Shown one piece after another: positions 1 to 6,996 of a DNA stretch of 40,818 nt. The notes under the pieces were generated by a model. The model had not been told where the DNA came from, ran no database searches, and saw only the letters and a list, made by a program, of their open reading frames with translations. The position numbers and the translations under genes were made by a program. Position 1 is the stretch's first letter, and each line of letters begins with the position of its first letter. This DNA comes from RUG13409 sp045616985 (GTDB lineage: Bacteria > Bacillota > Clostridia > Peptostreptococcales > Anaerovoracaceae): the NCBI GenBank assembly GCA_045616985.1, contig JAZLHU010000021.1, positions 1 to 40,818 on the forward strand. Direction: 5' to 3'.

Positions 1-107
1 CAGAGAAAGATTTTACAACTCCTCCTCCCGTGCTTTGTAGTGTAGCTTCTTGCTTACTATTTTAAGACAACGAGAAGGTTTGTGAAATACTTTAATTACT
101 ATTTGTG

Positions 108-124
108 CCGCCGCTTGGCGGCGG
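108..124 (+). other. GC-rich hairpin just upstream of lipoprotein start
   Basis: CCGCCGC, loop TTG, GCGGCGG form a perfect 7-bp stem in otherwise AT-rich leader sequence. It ends 13 nt before the ATG at 138 and directly abuts the weak ribosome site (GGAG, about 128-131). No T-run follows, so it is not an intrinsic terminator; an effect on translation or mRNA stability is inference. Nothing else is recognisable in bases 1-107. Confidence 0.5.
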
Positions 125-137
125 AATGGAGATTAGT

Positions 138-947
138 ATGAAAAAGCTTTTAGTAGCAATTTTATGTTTGGTAATGCTTCTGTCAAGCACCGCATGCTCA
201 ATAAGAATCTTTGAAAAAGGAGAGATTACAGATTTAAGCGGGAAAAGTGAATCATCTGCCACAGAAGGCGCTATAACTGAACAGAAGGAAGAACCTGAGA
301 TTAAAGAGGTTGAGAAAACAAAACTTATTGGTGTTTTAAAGCTCCCTTTGTCTAACTCTTTTATTGATGTAGTTAGATTCACAAAAGCTTTTAAAAAATA
401 TAACTATAAATATATGCTTTGTACTTATTATCTCGATCAGGATCCATATACTTTCCAAGCAGTTCCAAAAGAAAGAATGGAAGAGCTATATAATAAAGAC
501 GGACGAGTCACTATTTCAGATTTGGAAAATAATGCAGCTTTAATAATAAATCATCTTACCAGGTATTCTAAGGAAGATGATAGTATAGGCTATGACTCAT
601 ATATATATGCAGCATTCGGAGTGGATTTAACAAAAAATAAGACCATTCAACCAATAGATTACTTTAAGGAACAGAAATTTTCCCTTACATGCGAGAATGC
701 AGCTGTTTTAAAAATGATTGGCCATGACCGTTGGGCCAGAGAATGGAACGGGGAGATTGCTGTACTTGTTTCAGCAGATGTTACCTGCAACGAAAATGAC
801 GGGGAATTTAAAAATCTTGAATGGGTACCGGCAGTAGGCGAAACAAAAAAAATTACATTTATAATTTTCTATTTCAATTCTCCGCAACCGGATAATACAA
901 TAAGCCCTCAAGTAAGTGACATAGCAATATACGACGAGAATAAATAA
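138..947 (+). CDS. putative lipoprotein, unknown function
   Basis: A 269-residue protein beginning MKKLLVAILCLVMLLSSTAC: a short basic N-terminus, a hydrophobic segment and a Cys at residue 20 that fits a lipobox, although Ser rather than Leu at -3 is weak. It is therefore probably exported and lipid-anchored to the outer face of the membrane. The start at 138 is preferred over in-frame starts at 105 and 126 because it gives a clean signal peptide. After the signal comes a polar Glu/Lys linker (to about residue 65) and then a globular region with no motif I recognise. It stands alone on its left side; a small ORF follows after 14 bp. The function is unknown and I would not assign a family. 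Confidence 0.7.
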   Translation: MKKLLVAILCLVMLLSSTACSIRIFEKGEITDLSGKSESSATEGAITEQKEEPEIKEVEKTKLIGVLKLPLSNSFIDVVRFTKAFKKYNYKYMLCTYYLDQDPYTFQAVPKERMEELYNKDGRVTISDLENNAALIINHLTRYSKEDDSIGYDSYIYAAFGVDLTKNKTIQPIDYFKEQKFSLTCENAAVLKMIGHDRWAREWNGEIAVLVSADVTCNENDGEFKNLEWVPAVGETKKITFIIFYFNSPQPDNTISPQVSDIAIYDENK

Positions 948-961
948 TAGGGGCAAACATT

Positions 962-1132
962 ATGGAAATAACATCAACTGAGCTAACGCTGGCATCTGTC
1001 TCTACGGCGGAAATGATAGAAAAATGGAGGCAGCTTCAAGAGGAAAGCAAAAAGGCCTCTGCTTTAGGACAAGAGGCAAATAAGACAAGGCATACGAACA
1101 TCATTCAGCACGATGTATATATGCAGAAGTAG
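962..1132 (+). CDS. small hypothetical ORF (56 aa)
   Basis: An ATG with an AGGGG ribosome site 8-9 nt upstream opens a 56-residue frame rich in Glu, Lys, Gln and Ala, with one probable amphipathic helix (MIEKWRQLQEESKKA). It starts 14 bp after the lipoprotein stop, so the two may be co-transcribed. I do not recognise it. Its last codons overlap, in another frame, the remnant of a RelB-type antitoxin, so it may be a fusion product left by the same rearrangement that damaged the toxin-antitoxin pair rather than an intact gene. Confidence 0.4.
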   Translation: MEITSTELTLASVSTAEMIEKWRQLQEESKKASALGQEANKTRHTNIIQHDVYMQK

Positions 1133-1290
1133 TATTAAGGGAGAGACGTATTCCGTTCGTAGCAGAAGCACCGGTTGATTCTTCTTATTCTAAGTCAAAT
1201 CAGGCACAGCTTGAAAAGGCTGTGGCGCAGGTTAACTCCGGTAAGACTATTGAAAAGTCAATTGATGAGCTGGAAGCATTAGCAAAATGA
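1084..1290 (+). pseudogene. RelB/DinJ-type antitoxin, C-terminal remnant
   Basis: The frame starting after the stop at 1081-1083 has no good start codon, but from about 1120 it encodes the C-terminal half of a RelB/DinJ antitoxin: a VVLRERRIPF segment typical of the end of the ribbon-helix-helix domain, then a Ser/Gln-rich toxin-wrapping tail ending in ELEALAK. The normal N-terminal DNA-binding part is absent or out of frame. Its stop overlaps the start of the toxin frame (ATGA at 1287-1290), the usual coupling in such pairs. I read it as a decayed antitoxin; a single-base shift near 1128 joining it to the 56-codon ORF is possible but the upstream residues do not look like RelB. Confidence 0.6.
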
Positions 1291-1469
1291 GTAGAATTTC
1301 CTTTGCTGAAGATGCCTGGCTGGAATATGAGTCTTGGCAAGAGCAGGATAAGAAAGCTCTTAAAAAGATTAATGTGCTGTTAAAAGATATCCAGCGTTCT
1401 CCATATGATGGGATAGGAAAACCGGAAGAACTTAAAGGCAATCTATCCGGATTATGGAGCAGTGTTTAA
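1287..1469 (+). pseudogene. YoeB-type mRNA interferase toxin, truncated
   Basis: The 60 residues match the N-terminal two thirds of Txe/YoeB toxins (usual length about 85): an ISFAEDAWLEYESWQ start, a QDKKALKKINVLLKDIQRSP helix and a GIGKPEELKGNLSGLWS strand region. The family continues with an Arg- and His-containing C-terminus (typically ending in an HY pair) that holds catalytic residues of this ribosome-dependent endoribonuclease. Here the frame diverges after LWS and stops three codons later. The toxin should therefore be inactive. The ATG overlaps the antitoxin stop. The recognition rests on family pattern, not on a search. Confidence 0.75.
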
Positions 1470-1500
1470 AGATGTATTCGAAACAGTTAAACAGCGTCAA

Positions 1501-1542
1501 AAAATGACCGTGAGCCGGGGAGCTGCAGACGGTCATTTTTTT
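1501..1542 (+). terminator. intrinsic terminator after the toxin-antitoxin remnant
   Basis: AAAATGACCGT (1501-1511) and ACGGTCATTTT (1529-1539) form an 11-bp stem with a 17-nt loop, followed by a T run to 1541. It isolates the left-end genes from the dcw cluster. The A run on the 5' side means it could also act on the other strand. Confidence 0.8.
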
Positions 1543-1648
1543 GTTTCTAATCCCAATTGAATAAGCGGGTGAGAAAGTGCTTATCTTGCAGATATCTCGC
1601 AATGGTAATTATATACAGTTAATTTATGTATATCAATGCATATATAGT

Positions 1649-1683
1649 AAAATAATGCGCCGGATGAACCAGCGCATTATTTT
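1649..1683. repeat. perfect 12-bp inverted repeat in the mraZ upstream region
   Basis: AAAATAATGCGC and GCGCATTATTTT are separated by 11 nt. The stem ends in A/T runs on both sides, so it resembles a weak bidirectional terminator, but it could also be a protein site. It lies about 45 bp upstream of the first MraZ-like box. The rest of the gene-free stretch 1543-1690 shows nothing else I can support. Confidence 0.55.
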
Positions 1684-1693
1684 ATGAAAAAAA

Positions 1694-1770
1694 GTGGAGT
1701 AAAATCCCATATTTTCTCTATATTATGCTTGACAAATGAGTAAATGTGGAGTAAAGTGGAGCATGTAGAG
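1694..1770 (+). promoter_or_regulatory. MraZ-box-like direct repeats
   Basis: GTGGAG occurs at 1694-1699, 1746-1751 and 1756-1761, with a variant GTAGAG at 1765-1770. The middle pair is spaced by exactly 10 bp, as expected for MraZ, a ring-shaped DNA-binding protein that recognises short G-rich repeats upstream of its own gene. The first box lies 52 bp (about five helical turns) upstream of the pair. The pair covers the -10 element, so autorepression is the simplest reading. Confidence 0.7.
1729..1757 (+). promoter_or_regulatory. sigma-A promoter of the dcw cluster
   Basis: A perfect -35 TTGACA (1729-1734), a 17-bp spacer and a -10 TAAAGT (1752-1757, four of six matches) predict a transcription start near 1764 and a leader of about 60 nt. 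Two GTGGAG repeats overlap the spacer end and the -10. Confidence 0.7.
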
Positions 1771-1773
1771 TCC

Positions 1774-1799
1774 AAAAGAGCCGTTTTGCGCTCTTTTTA
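1774..1799 (+). terminator. terminator-like hairpin in the mraZ leader
   Basis: AAAAGAGC (1774-1781) pairs with GCTCTTTT (1790-1797) across an 8-nt loop, and the T run continues to 1798. It lies between the predicted transcription start and the mraZ ribosome site, so it could attenuate the whole division operon. The following CTTTTT and CAAAAAG segments could form a competing small hairpin. Confidence 0.55.
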
Positions 1800-1823
1800 A
1801 GCAAAAAGGAAGGCATTCAAACC

Positions 1824-2255
1824 ATGTTGATGGGCAGCTATGAAAGCTTAATAGATGCAAAGAATCGCTACACGGTTCCTGCAAAGTTCCGGGATGAACT
1901 GGGCAGGAAATGTGTACTTACACGCGGTTTGGATGAATGTCTGATCCTTTATCCGATGAGCACGTGGGAAGAGATGCAGCAAAAGCTTGCAGCGCTTCCG
2001 AAGAGCGATAAACAAGCCAGAGCTTATCTTCGTTTCATCTACTCAAAAGCAATCGATTGTGAGCTTGATAAGCAGGGCAGGCTGGTGCTTCCGGAAAGCT
2101 GCAGAAGCATGGCTCATATAGACAAAGAGCTTCTTTCCATCGGAATGCTGGACAGAGTTGAAATCTGGGCTAAGGAAGTTTACGACGCCGACGAAAACGG
2201 CGGAAAGCTTTCCTCCGAAGATCTTGAAAAATTCAGCGAAAGCTACCGGGTATAA
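1824..2255 (+). CDS. mraZ: MraZ, transcriptional regulator of the dcw cluster
   Basis: A 143-residue protein of the usual MraZ length, with two tandem SpoVT/AbrB-like swapped-hairpin domains. The first carries GSYESLIDAKNRYTVPAKFR near the N-terminus and the second repeats the pattern as DCELDKQGRLVLPESCR around residue 75. MraZ forms ring oligomers that bind G-rich repeats before its own gene and usually represses the division and cell wall operon. The start follows GGAAGG by 10 nt. It is the first gene of the cluster and its likely binding sites overlap the promoter just upstream. rsmH starts 2 bp after its stop. Confidence 0.95.
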   Translation: MLMGSYESLIDAKNRYTVPAKFRDELGRKCVLTRGLDECLILYPMSTWEEMQQKLAALPKSDKQARAYLRFIYSKAIDCELDKQGRLVLPESCRSMAHIDKELLSIGMLDRVEIWAKEVYDADENGGKLSSEDLEKFSESYRV

Positions 2256-2257
2256 AC

Positions 2258-3193
2258 ATGGAGTTTTCCCACATACCTGTACTGTATGACGCAGTAATGG
2301 AAGGTCTGAATATCAGAGAGGGTCTTGTCTACGCCGACGGAACCTTGGGAGGCGGCGGTCACAGCAGCGGAATCTGCAGGCGCTTAAACGGAAACGGTAC
2401 CCTGATCGGAATAGATCGGGATGCGGATGCCCTGAGGGCAGCAGAAGCAAGGCTTGCCGAATATACCAACACAAAGCATTTTGTACACAGCAATTATTCG
2501 GATATAAAGCTTGTACTTTCCGAGCTTAGTATAGAGGCTCTTGACGGAGCTTTGCTGGATCTGGGAGTTTCTTCATTCCAGTTGGATAATCCGGAACGCG
2601 GATTTTCCTATATGCACGATGCTCCGCTTGATATGAGAATGAATGAAGAAGATAGCTTAACAGCCGAAATAGTCGTAAACGAGTACAGCGAAGAAGAGCT
2701 TTTGAGGATCATTAAGGAATACGGAGAAGAGCACTGGGCATCAAGAATATCGCAGTTTATTGTAAGGGAAAGAAGGAAAAAACATATATCAAGTACTTAC
2801 GAACTGGTGGATGTCATCAAAGCGGCAATGCCTGCGGCGGCGAGAAGAGACGGACCGCATCCGGCCAAACGGACCTTTCAGGCAATACGCATTGAAGTAA
2901 ACGATGAGCTTGGACATTTAAGAAGAGCTGTGGATGATTTTGTAGATGTGATGGCGCCCGGAGGAAGGCTGGCAATCATAAGCTTCCATTCGCTTGAAGA
3001 CAGGATCGTAAAAGAAGCCTTTGCAAAAAGGCAAAATCAATGTACCTGTCCGCCGGAGCTTCCGGTATGCGTATGCGGCAGGAAGCCTGAAATCAAGAAG
3101 GTAACACATAAACCAAGCGTTGCCGATGCAAAAGAGCTTGAATTAAACCCGCGTTCGAGAAGTGCAAAACTGAGGATAATTGAAAAACTATGA
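2258..3193 (+). CDS. rsmH: 16S rRNA (cytosine-1402-N4) methyltransferase RsmH
   Basis: A 311-residue protein of the RsmH (MraW) family, which methylates N4 of C1402 in the decoding centre of 16S rRNA using S-adenosylmethionine. The SAM-binding loop DGTLGGGGHS is at about residues 27-36, and LLDLGVSSFQLD, MRMNEE and ISFHSLEDRIVK family blocks follow in order. A CTCPPELPVCVC cysteine cluster near residue 265 is typical. It lacks its own clear ribosome site and starts 2 bp after mraZ, so translational coupling is likely. Its stop overlaps the ftsL start by 4 nt. Confidence 0.95.
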   Translation: MEFSHIPVLYDAVMEGLNIREGLVYADGTLGGGGHSSGICRRLNGNGTLIGIDRDADALRAAEARLAEYTNTKHFVHSNYSDIKLVLSELSIEALDGALLDLGVSSFQLDNPERGFSYMHDAPLDMRMNEEDSLTAEIVVNEYSEEELLRIIKEYGEEHWASRISQFIVRERRKKHISSTYELVDVIKAAMPAAARRDGPHPAKRTFQAIRIEVNDELGHLRRAVDDFVDVMAPGGRLAIISFHSLEDRIVKEAFAKRQNQCTCPPELPVCVCGRKPEIKKVTHKPSVADAKELELNPRSRSAKLRIIEKL

Positions 3194-3525
3194 CACTTGC
3201 AAAAGGCAACGGTAAAAAGAGAATAATCATCGGACTTGTGGCAGTGACTATATTGTGCTTAACCATTATAGGCATTCGGGCATACACATCGTCGCTGCAG
3301 TACGATATAAATAAAATCAACAGCCAGATCGCAAACCAGCAATGGTCGCAGCGCAATCTGGAAGCTCAGATTAAAAGTGCAAACACGCTTTCAAATCTCG
3401 AAAACGAAGCTCTCCAGCTTGGGCTCGTTTATCCGACCTTTGATGAAATAATCTACCTTGAAAATGAAAAAAAGCCCGAAGTTCATGATTTTGCACTTGT
3501 ACTTCGGGAAACTGCATACAGATAA
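3190..3525 (+). CDS. ftsL: FtsL/DivIC-like cell division protein
   Basis: A 111-residue bitopic protein: a basic cytoplasmic N-terminus (TLAKGNGKKR), one transmembrane segment (about residues 12-31) and an extracellular heptad-rich stretch (about 33-75) that should form a coiled coil. This architecture and its position between rsmH and the transpeptidase gene identify FtsL, which pairs with DivIC and DivIB to activate septal synthesis by FtsW and FtsI. Sequence conservation in this family is low, so the call rests mainly on topology and synteny. It overlaps the end of rsmH (ATGA). A terminator-like hairpin lies in the short gap to the next gene. Confidence 0.85.
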   Translation: MTLAKGNGKKRIIIGLVAVTILCLTIIGIRAYTSSLQYDINKINSQIANQQWSQRNLEAQIKSANTLSNLENEALQLGLVYPTFDEIIYLENEKKPEVHDFALVLRETAYR

Positions 3526-3538
3526 AGCGAAACATATG

Positions 3539-3566
3539 GCGCGTGCCCTTGGCATGCGCTCTTTTT
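3539..3566 (+). terminator. terminator-like hairpin between ftsL and ftsI
   Basis: GCGCGTGCC (3539-3547) pairs with GGCATGCGC (3551-3559) in a 9-bp stem with one G-T pair and a 3-nt loop, followed by TCTTTTT. This is a classical intrinsic terminator shape, yet it lies inside the dcw cluster, 13 bp after the ftsL stop and 10 bp before the likely ftsI start. Confidence 0.65.
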
Positions 3567-3575
3567 GTATATTTG

Positions 3576-5639
3576 ATGAAACAGCAGCAAGTTAAAACAA
3601 CAAATAAAATCAGAAGAAGAGCAATAATTGTCTTTTCATTTTTTATATTTTCTCTGGCTGTACTTTGCGTAAGACTCGGATGGATCCAGATCTACAACGC
3701 CGACGAGTATGCACAGAGGGCTTTAAAGCAGCAGACCAGTGATAGCGTTATCACTGCAGTACGCGGTGATATTTTGGATTGTAATTATAAGCAGCTTGCT
3801 GTAAGCTCTACCAGCAACACAATCTGGGTTCGCCCGTCCAGCGTAAAGAAAAACGGCAAAAGCGATGCCGAAATCGAAGGTAACGCAAGAACGGAGGCAG
3901 CCAGTCTTGGGGCTATTCTCGGCATTGATGCAGACAGCGTTTATGATACGATCACTGCAGAAAAAACCCTTATCAAGCTCAAAAAGTACGTTGATGCATC
4001 AACTGCGGAAATCGTAAGAGAGGGTAAATTTGAAGGTATCGAAATCGTTGAGGATGCAAGAAGAAGTTATCCGCTCAATACCTTTGCGGCACACATCCTC
4101 GGTTTTACCAACGATGATAATGATGGTCAGAACGGCCTTGAGCTCTACTACAACAGACAGCTTTCCGGAATCAACGGAAGGTACATAACCAAGAAAGATA
4201 AAAACACAAGCTCTCTTATCTACGGCACAAGCAAGTATTATGATCCGCAGGACGGATACACAATCGTAACAACCGTAGATGAGGGCATCCAGTACATAGT
4301 TGAACAAAAGCTTGATGAATACAGGGAAATCACCGGAGCATCAAGAATGATGTGCATAGTAATGGACCCTGAAACTGCAGGAGTTATTGCCATGGCGCAG
4401 ACTAACGATTACAACCCAAATGACCCGCGTGTTCCGATTGATGTACAGGACATAAAGCTCTTTGAAACCATGACTGATGATGAAAAGGTCAACCATTGGT
4501 ATAAGATGTGGAGAAGCTTCTGCCTCAATGATACCTACGAACCCGGCTCAACATTTAAGCTTATTACAACAAGCATCGCTCTTGATACAGGTGTAACCAA
4601 CTTAAGCAAAACCTATACCTGCAATGCAAGTATTCAGGTTGCGGACAGACTCCTTAAATGCTGGAACTATCCGAGAGCGCACGGAACACAGACCTTAAAA
4701 GAGGCTGTTGCACATTCCTGCAACACCACCATGGTAAAGCTTATTCAAAGCATCGGCCTGAAGGCATATTACGAAGGGCTTGATTCCTTCGGGCTTACCG
4801 CAAGGACCGGAATAGATTACCCGGGCGAAGGAAGCAACATCATTTATTCCAGCGGCGACGTTGGCCCTGTGGAGCTTGCAACAATGTCCTACGGGCAGGG
4901 CATTTCGGTAACGCCGATCAGCCTTATCACGGCAGTATCATCCATTGCAAACGGAGGATATGTGATGCAGCCGCACTTTATGAAAGAGATACTGGATTCT
5001 GCGGGAAATGTTGTTGAAGCCTTCGAGCCTACAGTAAAAGGGGTTTCAATTTCCGCACAGACTGCACAGGAAATGCTCGGTATTATGCAGTATGTTGTAG
5101 ACAGCGGCGGTGCAGGAAACACAAAAATTGCCGGATACAAAATCGGCGGCAAAACCGGTACTGCAAGTAAACCGACAGTCGGCGGATATTCGGAAACAGA
5201 TTACTTCTCATCATTTATCGGTGTTTGCCCTGTTGATGATCCGAGGTTTGTAATCCTGGTGCTTACGGATACCCCTAAGGGGAAAATTTACGGTTCTCAG
5301 GTTGCAGCTCCATGTGCAAGAGCAATCATTGAAGAAGCTCTTCAGTACTACAACATTCAGCCGCAATATACTGATGAAGAATTAAAGCAGATCGAAAGCA
5401 AAAAGACCACGGTTCCCGATGTAAGCAATGAAGACCTGGATCACGCAATAGGAAAGCTTGGTACAAAAAATCTTGATTACGAATTATCTCCTGCTTTGGA
5501 TAATCTTACCGAGGGAGAGATTCTCATCATTGACCAGTTCCCGAAGGCGGGCGAAGAGGTTGCAAAGAAAACAAAGGTTACGCTTTATTATGAAATTGTG
5601 GCAGGAGAATCATGGGAGGATGTAGATGAAGCCATCTGA
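3576..5639 (+). CDS. ftsI: septal peptidoglycan transpeptidase (FtsI/SpoVD-type class B PBP) with PASTA domain
   Basis: A 687-residue class B penicillin-binding protein that cross-links septal peptidoglycan. Order: short cytoplasmic tail, one transmembrane anchor (about 15-35), dimerisation domain with RGDILD near residue 60, then the transpeptidase domain with STFK (catalytic Ser325, Lys328), SCN (381-383) and KTGT (526-529). A single C-terminal PASTA domain spans about 611-675, as in PBP2x and SpoVD. The ATG at 3576 has no clear ribosome site. An in-frame GTG at 3543 would lie inside the hairpin, so the start is uncertain. The end overlaps murF by 14 nt. SpoVD, the sporulation paralogue, cannot be excluded. 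Confidence 0.93.
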   Translation: MKQQQVKTTNKIRRRAIIVFSFFIFSLAVLCVRLGWIQIYNADEYAQRALKQQTSDSVITAVRGDILDCNYKQLAVSSTSNTIWVRPSSVKKNGKSDAEIEGNARTEAASLGAILGIDADSVYDTITAEKTLIKLKKYVDASTAEIVREGKFEGIEIVEDARRSYPLNTFAAHILGFTNDDNDGQNGLELYYNRQLSGINGRYITKKDKNTSSLIYGTSKYYDPQDGYTIVTTVDEGIQYIVEQKLDEYREITGASRMMCIVMDPETAGVIAMAQTNDYNPNDPRVPIDVQDIKLFETMTDDEKVNHWYKMWRSFCLNDTYEPGSTFKLITTSIALDTGVTNLSKTYTCNASIQVADRLLKCWNYPRAHGTQTLKEAVAHSCNTTMVKLIQSIGLKAYYEGLDSFGLTARTGIDYPGEGSNIIYSSGDVGPVELATMSYGQGISVTPISLITAVSSIANGGYVMQPHFMKEILDSAGNVVEAFEPTVKGVSISAQTAQEMLGIMQYVVDSGGAGNTKIAGYKIGGKTGTASKPTVGGYSETDYFSSFIGVCPVDDPRFVILVLTDTPKGKIYGSQVAAPCARAIIEEALQYYNIQPQYTDEELKQIESKKTTVPDVSNEDLDHAIGKLGTKNLDYELSPALDNLTEGEILIIDQFPKAGEEVAKKTKVTLYYEIVAGESWEDVDEAI

Positions 5640-6996
5640 GTTGAAATTTCTTTCCGATGCATGCGGCGGGATTCTTAAAGGCAATCCCGGCACACTTGTA
5701 AAGAACATTAAAATAGATTCCCGGGAGTGCGGCGAAGGCGACCTTTTTGTTTGCATTGTCGGAGAAAAAAACAACGGGCACGATTTTATCAGATCTGCCT
5801 TCGACCAAGGCTGCAAAAGTTTTTTGGTTTCGGAAGATGTCCATATGGAGGGCGCAGATTTCATATGTGTTGACGATACTGTGAAAGCTCTGCAGAGGAT
5901 GGCAGAGGGATATCTTAATCAGTTCTCTGTCAGAAAGATTGCTGTAACCGGAAGTGTCGGAAAGACCACAACGAAGATGCTTACGGCAGCAGTTATGTCT
6001 TCGCGTTTCCGCACGGTTGCAACACCTAAAAACTACAATTCGGAAATCGGACTCTGCCTTACAGCCTTTTTGGTTGACGATACCACAGAGGCAGTTGTGT
6101 TTGAAATGGGTATGGATGAGGCAGGGCAGCTTGCAAGAAAGGTCAAGTGGGTAAGACCTCAGGTTGCGATAATAACCAATGTGGGGATAAGTCATTTAGA
6201 ACGGCTCGGCTCCCGCGATGCCATTGCTGATGCCAAGTTTGAAATAGTCGGTGAGTTTACAGAGGAGAATACGCTTATAGTCAATGCTCAGTCTGACTAT
6301 CTTAAAACTCATGCGGAAATAAGAGCAAGAACAAAAAACAAAAAGCATTACCACATTGTAAGTGTGGGTGAGGATTTGATAATAGAGGATGCAAAAAGCC
6401 TCGGAATAGACGGCATTACATTTAAAATCAAAAATGTGGAGTTTAAGCTTCCGTTGATAGGAATGCATAATGCTGTTGATGCTGCATTGGCTGTTGCCTG
6501 CGGTATTCAATATGGAGTGTCTATCAGCACAGCTGCAAAAGTGTTATCTGATGTCGTTGCAACAGAAAAAAGATTAAAAATTGAAAAAATTTCCGGTATT
6601 ATCCTCATTGATGACAGCTACAATGCCAGTCCGGATTCCGTCAGGGCTGGCATTGCCGCTATCGCGGATGTACGGGCCAGAAGAAGGATCCTTATTCTTT
6701 CCGATATGCTGGAGCTTGGATACGAGGCGGATGCGGGGCATAAGGCCGTTGGAAAATTTGCTGCAAATCAAGGTATTGATATGATTCTTGCCTGCGGCGA
6801 TAAAAAAGATTATTATAGGCAGGGTGTGCTTGAAGCGGATAGAGATGCAAGATGTACTTTTTTAGGGTTTGATACGATCGGCGATTTGGAAAAATACATA
6901 AAAGGTCTGTTGAAAGAGGGTGATTCCGTTTTAGTAAAAGGATCGAATTCAACGGGTATTTCAAAAGCGGCTGAATACATAAGGAGTAATTTTTAA
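5626..6996 (+). CDS. murF: UDP-N-acetylmuramoyl-tripeptide:D-Ala-D-Ala ligase MurF
   Basis: A 456-residue Mur ligase that adds D-Ala-D-Ala to the UDP-MurNAc-tripeptide in the cytoplasm using ATP. The N-terminal substrate domain is followed by the P-loop GSVGKTTTK (109-117), the central ATPase domain with FEMGMDEAGQL and ITNVGISHLERLGSRDAIA typical of MurF rather than MurE, and a C-terminal domain with LIDDSYNASPDSVRAGI. It starts after GGAGG at 5612-5616 and overlaps the transpeptidase gene. murE, which often sits just before murF in this cluster, is absent here. Confidence 0.95.
   Translation: MKPSELKFLSDACGGILKGNPGTLVKNIKIDSRECGEGDLFVCIVGEKNNGHDFIRSAFDQGCKSFLVSEDVHMEGADFICVDDTVKALQRMAEGYLNQFSVRKIAVTGSVGKTTTKMLTAAVMSSRFRTVATPKNYNSEIGLCLTAFLVDDTTEAVVFEMGMDEAGQLARKVKWVRPQVAIITNVGISHLERLGSRDAIADAKFEIVGEFTEENTLIVNAQSDYLKTHAEIRARTKNKKHYHIVSVGEDLIIEDAKSLGIDGITFKIKNVEFKLPLIGMHNAVDAALAVACGIQYGVSISTAAKVLSDVVATEKRLKIEKISGIILIDDSYNASPDSVRAGIAAIADVRARRRILILSDMLELGYEADAGHKAVGKFAANQGIDMILACGDKKDYYRQGVLEADRDARCTFLGFDTIGDLEKYIKGLLKEGDSVLVKGSNSTGISKAAEYIRSNF

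Noticed and set aside
5578..6195. Long minus-strand frame (205 codons) across murF
   Set aside because: It is a shadow of murF, with no ribosome site and Cys/His-rich low-quality sequence; similar shadows occur over mraY, pheT and the TPR gene.
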